From an uncultured Bacteroidota bacterium (GTDB lineage: Bacteria > Bacteroidota > Bacteroidia > 2-12-FULL-35-15), in assembly GCA_903847205.1 (NCBI GenBank), contig CAINDA010000035.1, positions 186,001 to 250,000 of the forward strand: 64,000 bases of DNA, written 5' to 3'. A program made the translations under genes and the position numbers. Below the pieces are notes generated by a model. It was not told where the DNA came from, made no database searches, and was given only the letters and a program-made list of their open reading frames with translations. Positions 33,201 to 41,898 of the stretch are shown here, one piece after another (position 1 is the first letter of the stretch; each line of letters opens with the position of its first letter).

Positions 33201-34634
33201 ATGGCTTTAATTAAATCAATTTCGGGCATCAGGGGAACGATAGGCGGAAAACCGGGCGAGGGTTTCAGTCCGCTGGACATAGTAAAATTTACTTCTGCAT
33301 TTGCTTCATGGATAGCAGCGAATTCAAAAAATAAAAAAATCAAGATTGTTGTTGGCCGCGATGCCCGTATTTCGGGAGATATGGTAAACAATTTAGTTTT
33401 AGGAACCCTTCAGGGAATGGGAGTTGATGTTGTTGATATTGGTTTATCAACTACACCTACTGTTGAAATTGCTGTTCCTGAAGAACAGGCAGATGGCGGT
33501 ATTATCCTTACTGCCAGCCACAATCCGAAACAATGGAACGCTTTAAAACTTCTGAATGAAAAAGGAGAGTTCATTAATGAAAAAGACGGTGCCGAAGTAC
33601 TTGCCCTTGCAGCCAATGAATCTTATTTATATGCTGATGTTAATTCATTGGGCAAAATAACTAAAAACGATACTTACTTTAAAAAACATATCGACAAAAT
33701 TTTAGCACTGTCTTTAGTTGATGTTGCAGCTATCAAAGCCGCTAAATTTAAAGTAGTGATTGACTGCGTAAATTCAACAGGCGGGCTGGTACTGCCAAAG
33801 TTATTAGATGCTTTAGGGGTGGAAAAAGTAATAAAGTTATACTGCGACCCTACCGGCGAATTTCCTCATAATCCTGAGCCGCTGCCTGAAAACTTAAGAG
33901 ATCTTTCAAAACTTGTAATAAAAGAAAATGCGCATTTTGGAATTGCTGTTGACCCTGATGTTGACAGGCTGGCTCTTGTTTGTGAAGACGGCGAAATGTT
34001 CGGTGAAGAATATACTTTGGTTACCTGCGCTGAATATGTTCTGAACAAACGCACACCTGCAGAGAAGGCATCCGGCAAAAAAGGCAATACTGTTTCTAAC
34101 CTTTCATCAACACGTGCTTTGCGCGATGTTACAGAAAAGCACAGTGGCAGCTACAGCGCCTCTGCTGTCGGTGAGGTAAATGTTGTTACATTGATGAAAG
34201 AAACAAATGCAGTTATAGGGGGCGAAGGCAACGGCGGTGTTATCCTTCCTGAACTTCATTACGGACGTGATGCATTGGCCGGCATAGCTTTGTTTTTATC
34301 GCAACTGGCGAAATACGGCAAAACCTGCTCTATGCTTCGTTCTTCATTTCCTGATTACCATATCTCAAAAAACAAAATTGAACTGACTGCTGATATTGAT
34401 ATTGATAATATCTTAGAAGGTATTCAGGAAAAATATAAAAAACAGCCCATCAACAAAATTGACGGTGTAAAAATTGAATTCGGCAAAGACTGGGTGCATC
34501 TGCGTAAATCCAATACTGAGTCCATTATCCGGATATATTCCGAAAGCGAATCGCAGTCAACTTCTGATAACCTGGCTAAAAAAATAATGTCAGATATCCG
34601 CGAATTTATTAAGAAACAGCAAATCGCTGTCTGA
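33201..34634 (+). CDS. glmM: Phosphohexomutase, probable phosphoglucosamine mutase
   Basis: 477 residues of the alpha-D-phosphohexomutase superfamily. The catalytic phosphoserine is Ser106 in LTASHNPKQWN. The metal loop DPDVDRLA lies near 250, the sugar-specificity loop GEGNGGV near 341, and the phosphate-binding loop RKSNTE/RIYSES is near the C-terminus. The GEGNGG and VRxSGTEP-like (RKSNTES) forms and the Bacteroidota setting favour GlmM (glucosamine-6-phosphate to glucosamine-1-phosphate for cell-wall UDP-GlcNAc). Phosphomannomutase activity cannot be excluded. A TMTC-like TPR gene starts 29 bp downstream and may be co-transcribed. Confidence 0.85.
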   Translation: MALIKSISGIRGTIGGKPGEGFSPLDIVKFTSAFASWIAANSKNKKIKIVVGRDARISGDMVNNLVLGTLQGMGVDVVDIGLSTTPTVEIAVPEEQADGGIILTASHNPKQWNALKLLNEKGEFINEKDGAEVLALAANESYLYADVNSLGKITKNDTYFKKHIDKILALSLVDVAAIKAAKFKVVIDCVNSTGGLVLPKLLDALGVEKVIKLYCDPTGEFPHNPEPLPENLRDLSKLVIKENAHFGIAVDPDVDRLALVCEDGEMFGEEYTLVTCAEYVLNKRTPAEKASGKKGNTVSNLSSTRALRDVTEKHSGSYSASAVGEVNVVTLMKETNAVIGGEGNGGVILPELHYGRDALAGIALFLSQLAKYGKTCSMLRSSFPDYHISKNKIELTADIDIDNILEGIQEKYKKQPINKIDGVKIEFGKDWVHLRKSNTESIIRIYSESESQSTSDNLAKKIMSDIREFIKKQQIAV

Positions 34635-34663
34635 GTTTTAAAATCGAACAGCCGGTAATTAGT

Positions 34664-36496
34664 ATGTCAGAAAAAAATAAAAAAAACAGAAAAAAATCTG
34701 TTCAATCTTCGGCAAAAAATAATTCCGATAACAGTTTTGTTAAACTCCCCTCCTATTCACCCTGGCTGATAGCAGCGTTAGTATTCGTTATTTTTATACC
34801 TGCTCTTTCAAATGGTTTTGTCAATTGGGATGATCCTAAATACATCCTTGACAATATCTTCATTAAAAATTTATCTGGAGCAGGCATAAAAGCAATGTTT
34901 ACAAATTTTTATGCAGGCAATTACCATCCATTAACTGCACTGTCAAATGCTATTGAATATAAGTTGTTCGGGCTTAGTCCGAAACCTTTTCATTTTATTA
35001 ATTTAATAATTCACCTGGCAAATACGTTTCTCGTTTTCAAGGTTATAAAACTCTTGTGCGGCGATATCAGAATAGCTCTGGCAGTAAGTTTGTTATTTGG
35101 AATACATCCTATGCATGTGGAATCTGTAGCTTGGGTGGCGGAAAGAAAGGATGTTTTATATACTTTCTTTTATTTAATTGCAGTAATAAAATACATACGG
35201 TTTCAGGAAGGGAAAGATATTACAAAACAATATCTTTTAATGCTGGCAGCATTTCTTTGTGCTTTATTATCTAAATCTGCAGCCGTATCACTGCCTTTAA
35301 CATTGCTTCTCATAGATTATTATTTCCAGAAAAAAATAAGCATTTCTTTACTCATCAATAAAATCCCTTTATTTGCACTATCGCTTATTTTTGGAATTGT
35401 TGCCCTGCATTCTCAAGGATCTGAGGGAGCTATGACTGACCTTGCTCCTGTTTTTTCCTTTTCAGAAAGGATATTTTTGGTACTGTATTCCATTCAATTT
35501 TATCTGGTTAAATTTTTTTTGCCTACCGGCCTTGCCGCCTTTCACGGCTATCCTGATAAAATCAATAACTTATTGCCCTGGTATTATTATTTTTCGCCGG
35601 TGATTATCTTCTTTGTATTTTTTCTAATCTACAAGATTAAAAAGTTCCGAAAAGAATTGATATTCGGATTCCTGTTTTTTTTCGTAAATATTGTTTTAGT
35701 ACTTCAGGTAATTCCAGTGGGGCAGGCGCTTGTAGCCGAAAGATATTCTTATGTCCCTTACATAGGATTGTTTTTTATTGCTGCCAGTTTATTTTTTTAT
35801 TATGAGGATAATTTTCAAAAAAGCAAAATGTTTTTACGCGCTGCAGGCGCTCTGTGCATTGTGATTTTATGCGTGATTTCATTCAGCAGAACAAAGGTTT
35901 GGAAGGATAGTATTTCTTTATGGACAGATGTAATAGACAAAAATCCAAAAATCGCTTTTACTTATTATAATCTTGGCAACGCTTACAAAAATATTAAAGA
36001 CTTTCATGGAGCAATAGATGCTTATACCGGAGCTCTGGTGATTAAGCCGGAATACCTTGATGCCATATTTAACAGAGCACACGCAAATGCTGATTTGGAG
36101 AATTACCCAGCAGCAATTACTGATTACAGCAGAGTAATAGAGCTGAAACCCAAACATGATGAAGCTTATTTTAACCGCGGGATTGCAAAAACATTTCTCA
36201 AAGATTACAACGGGGCTAAAGCTGATTTTACTTCATCTCTTGAAATAAATCCCAAACGGCCTGAAGCATTTTATAACCGAGGCAATATGAAAGCTTTTTT
36301 AGGGCAGTTTGAAGATGCTTTACCTGATTATACGCAGACAATTCAATTAGATCCGCAAAACGCTAATGCGTATAATAACCGCGGCAATTGCAAGTTGAAT
36401 CTCAAAAGAATGCCGGAAGCCTGCGAAGATTGGAAAATTTCTCTGCAGTTGGGAAACAACTCTTCGGCGGATATGATTAAGCAATACTGTAAGTAG
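34664..36496 (+). CDS. TMTC-like GT-C membrane protein with C-terminal TPRs (paralogue 1)
   Basis: 610 residues. About ten transmembrane helices span roughly 35-420, preceded by a basic cytoplasmic N-terminus. Conserved loops are VNWDDPKYI, NYHPLTALSN, HPMHVESVAWVAERKDVLY and VAERYSYVPYIG. These correspond to the W-D-D loop, HP-x-H-x-E-x-V-A motif and ER-x-Y-x-P motif of TMTC proteins, GT-C-type O-mannosyltransferases acting with dolichol-phosphate mannose in animals. About five TPR units follow (about 440-600). In bacteria an undecaprenyl-linked sugar donor and exported acceptor would be expected, but no substrate is known. It follows glmM by 29 bp. Two paralogues lie at 44999-49060. Confidence 0.75.
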   Translation: MSEKNKKNRKKSVQSSAKNNSDNSFVKLPSYSPWLIAALVFVIFIPALSNGFVNWDDPKYILDNIFIKNLSGAGIKAMFTNFYAGNYHPLTALSNAIEYKLFGLSPKPFHFINLIIHLANTFLVFKVIKLLCGDIRIALAVSLLFGIHPMHVESVAWVAERKDVLYTFFYLIAVIKYIRFQEGKDITKQYLLMLAAFLCALLSKSAAVSLPLTLLLIDYYFQKKISISLLINKIPLFALSLIFGIVALHSQGSEGAMTDLAPVFSFSERIFLVLYSIQFYLVKFFLPTGLAAFHGYPDKINNLLPWYYYFSPVIIFFVFFLIYKIKKFRKELIFGFLFFFVNIVLVLQVIPVGQALVAERYSYVPYIGLFFIAASLFFYYEDNFQKSKMFLRAAGALCIVILCVISFSRTKVWKDSISLWTDVIDKNPKIAFTYYNLGNAYKNIKDFHGAIDAYTGALVIKPEYLDAIFNRAHANADLENYPAAITDYSRVIELKPKHDEAYFNRGIAKTFLKDYNGAKADFTSSLEINPKRPEAFYNRGNMKAFLGQFEDALPDYTQTIQLDPQNANAYNNRGNCKLNLKRMPEACEDWKISLQLGNNSSADMIKQYCK

Positions 36497-36595
36497 AAAA
36501 CATCTCAAGTGCACTGCCAGCCTTGGATCAGCGGATGGTTTCATTTTTCTGCAAAGCCTCAAGCTATTAAAACTTTTCAGCATTTATATTTTTAT

Positions 36596-36603
36596 TACAT
36601 TTG
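36596..36603 (+). promoter_or_regulatory. Candidate -7 box (TACATTTG) for the cysteine desulfurase gene
   Basis: A perfect TAnnTTTG match 116 nt before the start at 36720. The region at -33 offers only TTTT. A long leader would result. Confidence 0.3.
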
Positions 36604-36719
36604 TAAACCCTTTATATACTGAGATTACATAGATTTTAGAAATTTCATTATAAAACAAAAAAAATTAAAAAAATCTGCTGTCCGAATTGCACGAATTTTG
36701 AATTTAAAAAAACAGATGT

Positions 36720-37865
36720 ATGAAAGTTTATTTAGATAATGCAGCTACAACCCCTTTAGATAAGGCAGTTTTAGATGAAATGCTGCCTTATATGACTGAG
36801 CATTTCGGCAACCCTTCTTCTATTCATTCTTATGGACGCAAGACCAGGGCGGCCATAGAAGGCGCGCGTAAGATGGTTGCTAAATCATTGAATGTTTCAC
36901 CATCCGAAATTTTTTTTACATCCGGCGGTACCGAGGCCGATAATATGGCGATAAGATGCGGTATACATGATTTGGGTATCAGGCATGCAGTTACCAGCAA
37001 AATTGAGCATCATGCAGTACTTCATACTCTGGAAAAATTGGAGAAAGAAGGCTTCATTAAATTAAGCTTTGTAAACCTCAGTCCAGAAGGGCATATTGAT
37101 CTAAATCACCTCGAGCAGCTTTTAAAAGAAAACGGAAGAACCTTTGTATCATTGATGCACGCAAATAATGAAATCGGAAATCTGCTTCCGTTAAAAGAAG
37201 CTGGCGAAATCTGTGCTGCATACAATGCAGTTTTTCATTCGGATACTGTTCAGACAATGGGACATTATGCGATGGATCTCCAAAAAATAAAAATTCATTT
37301 TGTTACCTGCGCTGCTCACAAATTTCACGGGCCGAAAGGCGTTGGTTTTTTATATATCAGCAGCAGCGTAAAAATTAACCCTCTGATATATGGCGGCGGA
37401 CAGGAGCGGAATATGCGCGGGGGAACAGAAAATCTTTACGGTATTATTGGTTTGGCAAAAGCCCTGGAAATTGCTCTGGGAGGTTTAAGCGAGCATCAAA
37501 AACACATTCTCGAAATTAAAAATTACATGATAGAGCAACTGAAGATTGTAATTCCTTCGGTTGAATTTAACGGTTCCTGTCTCGACAAATGTTTATATAC
37601 TGTATTAAACGTGCGCTTCCCGCATACTGAAAATGCAGAAATGTTATTATTTAATTTAGATATTGCCGGCATCTCTGCATCGGGAGGAAGTGCGTGTGCT
37701 TCCGGAAGTGATATTGGTTCTCATGTGCTGCGCGGAATCGGGTGTGATGTAACACGCCCTTCTGTACGTTTCTCATTCAGTAAGTACACTACAAAAGAAG
37801 AAGTTGATTATACTGTAAGTAAGCTGAAAGAATTATTTGCCGTAAGTGTTTCGATGATTAGTTAA
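36720..37865 (+). CDS. Cysteine desulfurase (NifS/IscS class)
   Basis: The 381-residue PLP enzyme moves sulfur from L-cysteine to an active-site Cys persulfide for Fe-S clusters or thio-cofactors. YLDNAATTPLD opens the fold. The PLP-binding Lys201 is in the AAHKFHGPKGVGF motif, with SHKIEHHA-like IEHHAVLHTLE and NNEIGN supporting it. The catalytic Cys326 is in SGGSACASGSD, the IscS/NifS group I form. No iscU or suf genes adjoin. It may be a housekeeping enzyme for tRNA thiolation or Fe-S assembly, so the iscS/nifS name is left open. Confidence 0.93.
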   Translation: MKVYLDNAATTPLDKAVLDEMLPYMTEHFGNPSSIHSYGRKTRAAIEGARKMVAKSLNVSPSEIFFTSGGTEADNMAIRCGIHDLGIRHAVTSKIEHHAVLHTLEKLEKEGFIKLSFVNLSPEGHIDLNHLEQLLKENGRTFVSLMHANNEIGNLLPLKEAGEICAAYNAVFHSDTVQTMGHYAMDLQKIKIHFVTCAAHKFHGPKGVGFLYISSSVKINPLIYGGGQERNMRGGTENLYGIIGLAKALEIALGGLSEHQKHILEIKNYMIEQLKIVIPSVEFNGSCLDKCLYTVLNVRFPHTENAEMLLFNLDIAGISASGGSACASGSDIGSHVLRGIGCDVTRPSVRFSFSKYTTKEEVDYTVSKLKELFAVSVSMIS

Positions 37866-37963
37866 ATTTTCTTTAAACTAATACAAACCGCAAAAAGCTT
37901 AATCATCCGAATTCTATAAAAATCAATTTCGTGTTAATTTGAATTGCAAATTGGAAGTCTTTG

Positions 37964-38947
37964 TTATCGGGCCGATAAGCTGTTCTTATCAAACTTTACC
38001 GTTTCTGCACCGCCCCATTCAACAAGGGAAAAACCTGTTCTCGTAAACGATTGAATCGTCTGCTCTTTTAATTTAAGGCCCGTTTTATTATCCGCGTTTG
38101 ACCATAACATGAAAACTCTAAACATAACATCGGGCTTAGGAGTAATAGTTAATGATGCATATTCATTATACTCTTCATTAAAAATAAAATGCACATAATT
38201 ATTTTTGTTCACGGACATAAGGGGGCACCAGTAGGTAATGTAATCTTCAATTTCATTTGATTTTAATCCCATCTGAGAAAGTTTTTCTTCAAAGAAGTTT
38301 ATCAAATTATCTTTATCCACAATAAAGCCTTCGTTCCAGTTTATTTTGCTGTCTGGTATATTAGAAGTACCATCCCAAAACAAATAATGGTATTTTTTAT
38401 TATCCTGATGAATCGTACCGTCAGGGTCGGCAGTAAAATTCCAGCCATTATTATATTTTGGATAAGTAAAATCAAGCCGGCCTTTCAAGTCCAGCTTGAT
38501 GTTTACTTCAGTTGTTTTTTCGGGATAAACATAAATAACAGGTTTTCTCATTATAACCGGATGTTCAGAGGACTGAAAATTTACAACTACCTCAGTTTGA
38601 TAGGCAGGTTTAATACTTATTGAATCTGTTGTTATTTCAAAAAACTCCTTATTATAAAAAAAACTGAAAATATACCTGCCTGGTTTTACCTTTATTCTAA
38701 TAGACCCGATTGAATCACTGACTGCTGTTTTGTTTACGCTGTTATAAGATAATTTAATATCTTGTTTTAGAATTTTATTATCACCAGCAGAAAAATTAAA
38801 TACAAAAACGGCTTCAGTTTTTTGAAGCGTTTTATCAGGACTGGATTTGGAAATGTAATATAATGCAACAGCTCCCTTGCTATACGCTGAAAAGTTGACA
38901 ATTAAAAAGATACCTGCTGCTACTGATTTCAAGAATATATTTTTCAT
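37964..38947 (-). CDS. Exported protein with a KPVIYVYPEK domain (unknown function)
   Basis: 327 residues with a signal peptide (LKSVAAGIFLIVNFSAYSKG). After a beta-rich N-terminal part (about 25-130, Ig/carboxypeptidase-regulatory-like with DSIGSIRIKVKPGRYIFSF), the segment KPVIYVYPEKTTEVNIKLD opens a recurring exported domain. That domain continues with FTYPKYNNGWNFTADPDG and HYLFWDGTS, and ends in FRVFMLWS and GFSLVEWGGAE. I know this as a recurrent Bacteroidota domain without an assigned activity; conserved aromatic and acidic residues suggest ligand binding. Monocistronic. Confidence 0.65.
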   Translation of the reverse strand: MKNIFLKSVAAGIFLIVNFSAYSKGAVALYYISKSSPDKTLQKTEAVFVFNFSAGDNKILKQDIKLSYNSVNKTAVSDSIGSIRIKVKPGRYIFSFFYNKEFFEITTDSISIKPAYQTEVVVNFQSSEHPVIMRKPVIYVYPEKTTEVNIKLDLKGRLDFTYPKYNNGWNFTADPDGTIHQDNKKYHYLFWDGTSNIPDSKINWNEGFIVDKDNLINFFEEKLSQMGLKSNEIEDYITYWCPLMSVNKNNYVHFIFNEEYNEYASLTITPKPDVMFRVFMLWSNADNKTGLKLKEQTIQSFTRTGFSLVEWGGAETVKFDKNSLSAR

Positions 38948-39126
38948 TTATTTGTTGTTTTGCTTAAGATGCAAGGTGAGAGGATAATCCATAAATGCTG
39001 CAGAATTATTTTTTGGGAATTCTTAAAATACAACAGAATACATTTAAAATATCATCAGAAAAATGCTGCATTCCATAAGTGCTTCATTACAAAATGCAGA
39101 AGAGGGCTGTGTCTGGAACACTCCGC

Positions 39127-39684
39127 TTAGGAAGCATTAATTGAAATCACTTCAGAACCTGCCGGAAATAAGTCGCTCTTTATTTCATGAACAAGTCCAA
39201 ATACCCTTGCCTGCTCGGGATTAATTGTGGTTCTCGCGGAAATTACTTTTATTATTTCTTCCTTGGTTTTATTGGAGGCTTTGGCTATTGCAGCTGCAAT
39301 ATTTTCTGTGTCAATTTTGAGACCTTTTGTTATTTCTTCTAATTTTTCTGCTTCAATGCTTGTATTCACGGTAAGACTGACTGACACAGGGTGCAATAAA
39401 AAACGAGCATCGGGCGCACTGTATCGTTTTGTACCAGCAGAAAAAATAACAACGCCGATTGAATCAACACTGCCGAAATTGTGAGTCTCAATTTCGAGTG
39501 GGATTCCTGTTAAATAATTGTGAATAGAAAGTCCGTGAAATACACTGCCGCCGGGAGTTGAAATCAGCAGCACTATTTTTTTATACCCTGCAGCAGCTTT
39601 TTGATCAATTATATTCATTAATGTATTAGTGGTATGGCCGTCAACAGCAGCAAAAAACTTTATATAAACAGTCTTGTTTTCCAT
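39127..39684 (-). CDS. ClpP/crotonase-fold serine protease-like protein
   Basis: 185 residues from the ATG at 39684; an in-frame TTG 7 codons upstream is less likely. The fold is that of the ClpP/SppA clan. STPGGSVFHGLSIHNYL corresponds to ClpP's GGS loop. FGSVDSIGVVIFSAG carries the nucleophile Ser. RFLLHPVS supplies the His, and a downstream helix ends in ISARTTINPEQARVFGLVHEI. This is the A-x-x-x-GLVDEI-like ClpP end. The serine motif differs from canonical ClpP (AASMGA). Such divergent ClpP-like proteins without ClpX partners are known. Whether it is an active peptidase is uncertain. Confidence 0.8.
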   Translation of the reverse strand: MENKTVYIKFFAAVDGHTTNTLMNIIDQKAAAGYKKIVLLISTPGGSVFHGLSIHNYLTGIPLEIETHNFGSVDSIGVVIFSAGTKRYSAPDARFLLHPVSVSLTVNTSIEAEKLEEITKGLKIDTENIAAAIAKASNKTKEEIIKVISARTTINPEQARVFGLVHEIKSDLFPAGSEVISINAS

Positions 39685-39702
39685 TATTATTTGTATTTTA
39701 AA

Positions 39703-39723
39703 CAATCTAATTTTCTTAGATTG
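39703..39723. promoter_or_regulatory. Inverted repeat in the ClpP-like gene leader
   Basis: CAATCTAA-TTTTC-TTAGATTG: perfect 8-bp arms around a 5-nt centre, ending 19 nt before the start codon on the minus strand. TACGTTTG (a -7 match) lies a little upstream on that strand. It may be an operator or an mRNA hairpin. Confidence 0.4.
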
Positions 39724-39868
39724 GTTTAGAACAAACGTACTAAAAATAGTAATATCTTAGTTTTATGATCAAGAGTTACTCTATTAATAAACAAGCATCT
39801 GTAGAAAATTATTGAATTAAAAAAAACAAATACTGCGTATATTTATCAAAATTCAGGAGCTTCCTAAA

Positions 39869-40615
39869 ATGAAACTGTTTCAATTTATAAAATACCGCTT
39901 TTGCAGATTTAGATCAGGGAATCGGCTTACGCTTTTTATTTGTGTATTGTTATTGAAAAACATGTCCGCTCATGCCCAAGATAACAGCTCTTACTTTTTG
40001 GGAAATGGGTTATTGGTATTTGGGAATACTTTTTTTTATGACTATACCGGCAAACCCATCCCCTTATATCAGGATACTTTAAGAACAATACTTCTGACAA
40101 ATCTGACCCTTGACCAGACAACTTGCCCTAAATGTATGGAATGTATGGAGCCGGTAGCTTATTATAAAGGAATTATTCACCCATTTATCTGCGGTGAAGC
40201 AAATGGAATGAATTTTATCTGTACACGAACTACTCCAAATTATAACGAAATAATTATTGATACCTCCGGAACCAGAGCATACACTTCAAAAGACCAGGGA
40301 GCATTTTATTCATGGAATGATTATATGCAAATGAGCGCTGAACTAGGCGATTACTTTGGTTTCAACCGCCAATGGGATAGCACCGTTTTGTATGATAAAC
40401 CCTACGATCTCGCTAAACTGCCGGAACATGATAAAAATCTTCAGGTAGGATTAAATATAAAAAATGTTGAGAATTTATTTTTTTACCCTGAAAGCGTGGA
40501 TGGGTATTGGATGAAGCTGAAAGCTGTGAGATTAAAAAAAACAGTTGGCTGCTGCTGGATAATATGGCGTAATGAAAAAGAATGGTTAGTTGGTTTTCAA
40601 TTTCGCACCGACTGA
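39869..40615 (+). CDS. Exported hypothetical protein
   Basis: 248 residues. The N-terminus has basic residues, a hydrophobic run (LTLFICVLLL) and cleavage near AHAQ. The mature part has a CPKCMECM cluster (three Cys in eight residues) near 90 and W/Y-rich segments such as SWNDYMQMSAELGDYFG. A further Cys pair GCCW is near the C-terminus. I do not recognise a family. A purine-rich AGGAG lies about 10 nt before the ATG, unusual in this window, and supports the start. Neighbours do not suggest a role. Confidence 0.55.
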   Translation: MKLFQFIKYRFCRFRSGNRLTLFICVLLLKNMSAHAQDNSSYFLGNGLLVFGNTFFYDYTGKPIPLYQDTLRTILLTNLTLDQTTCPKCMECMEPVAYYKGIIHPFICGEANGMNFICTRTTPNYNEIIIDTSGTRAYTSKDQGAFYSWNDYMQMSAELGDYFGFNRQWDSTVLYDKPYDLAKLPEHDKNLQVGLNIKNVENLFFYPESVDGYWMKLKAVRLKKTVGCCWIIWRNEKEWLVGFQFRTD

Positions 40616-40743
40616 AGGGGCAGCGATAAATCAGATACTAGAGAATAAAAAATCCTTAAAGAAATTAATGACTTAAAGTGCATCCCTTGTTATCTCTCAG
40701 CGTTTTAGAGTATTTACTTGAAAAAAAACAGATTACAAACAAT

Positions 40744-41412
40744 TTAATTTACAACACACCTAACAGATAAGCCGCTTGCTTTACTGCCATCGTCTCTTCC
40801 CAAATCGCTGTAATTTGAACCTAAGGTACGTCCCCAGGCCTTGCCGTCTTTCGACTCTGTTGCGCTCCAGAAACAGCCGTTATTGCCTGCATATAAAAAT
40901 GGACCTATTCCGTAGCGGTATCCGCCCGGCAGGGCGCTGAAACCAACTTCATTATTACCATTTTCGTTCTCTTTCCAGCCTCTTTTTGTTTTAATTTTTG
41001 CACCTACGAGGTCACCCCCGAGCTGATAAGATAATTGATTCCATTCTTCATCATTGGGAATATGAAAACCAACAGGCGCTAAACCGCGAGGATCGTTCAC
41101 TGCATACCAGTTATATAATTTTCCGTATTTAACACCATTTTCTTTTTTGTTATCGTAATAGCACCATGCACCAGTTTTAAGTTTAGCCCAAACTGCTGCA
41201 TTTTTTACCTGAGGTATCGAATCCCCGTTGCGGTAGAAACTCACGTTTAAATTTTCAACCATCCAACTTTGTTTGCCGATCTCTGCTATTCTATAAGTTT
41301 GTTTTTCCTGATCAGTAACTGTTGCGCTTGTTGTAAATACTACTAAAGCCGCTGCTGTACAAATAAAAATAATACCTGCTTTCATTTTTCTTTTATTAAA
41401 TAAATTACGCAT
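40744..41412 (-). CDS. FISUMP (Fibrobacter succinogenes major paralogous) domain protein
   Basis: About 222 residues from the ATG at 41412. An ATG at 41385 is equally possible, while the 79 codons upstream lack a signal peptide. After an export signal (AGIIFICTAAALVVFTTSAT), the FISUMP domain is complete: IGKQSWMVENLNV, a YYDNK segment, YGKLYNWYAV, RGLAPVGFHIPNDEEWNQL, FSALPGGYR, FWSATE and a terminal LSVRCV. FISUMP domains occur in exported Bacteroidota and Fibrobacter proteins of unknown function. Monocistronic. Confidence 0.85.
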   Translation of the reverse strand: MRNLFNKRKMKAGIIFICTAAALVVFTTSATVTDQEKQTYRIAEIGKQSWMVENLNVSFYRNGDSIPQVKNAAVWAKLKTGAWCYYDNKKENGVKYGKLYNWYAVNDPRGLAPVGFHIPNDEEWNQLSYQLGGDLVGAKIKTKRGWKENENGNNEVGFSALPGGYRYGIGPFLYAGNNGCFWSATESKDGKAWGRTLGSNYSDLGRDDGSKASGLSVRCVVN

Positions 41413-41898
41413 TTTTTTAATTGGCTGTTTTGCTTGAAACCATTGCATTACATATAATGCCATGCAAAATTGAATTATTTTTTTTGCCGTATTTAATGTT
41501 TTCTGAGATGTTATAAACACCTTAAAGTTAATATCCTGCCTGACAGAGGCTCTTTTAAACCGATTTCGATTTATTTGCTGAGGCTGTTTTACTGCAAAAA
41601 TCGTTTTATAAAAAGGGGAAAGGGTTGTTTTTTCAAACAGAATATGCAAATAACAAGCGGTATTAATAATTTTTTAGAATTTCAAAAACAACTCCTTATT
41701 TATAAAGAATATTCATAAGCCTTAAAATGAGGATTTTTAAGGAAAAATAATTTTATCTATAACATAATTTGTAATTTTGGACTCGCGATCCGCAATAAAT
41801 AAGGAAAATAAATTACTTACACTAAATTCATCAAATATTAAAATGAATTTTTTATTTATAAAATGAGAACTAATTGATAACAACTAAAACAAAAAAAA
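41413..41898. other. Divergent intergenic region upstream of aconitase
   Basis: 486 bp with no supported gene (it contains the doubtful 5' extension of the FISUMP frame). TAATTTTG at 41772-41779 matches the -7 consensus for aconitase, leaving a leader of about 115 nt. No TTG -33 partner is seen. Confidence 0.45.
41772..41779 (+). promoter_or_regulatory. Candidate -7 box for aconitase (TAATTTTG)
   Basis: Exact TAnnTTTG match in the long leader region; -33 element not evident. Confidence 0.35.

Noticed and set aside
41413-41649. Upstream extension of the FISUMP gene (79 codons)
   Set aside because: The extension has no signal peptide or domain, and the export signal begins at the 41412 or 41385 start.
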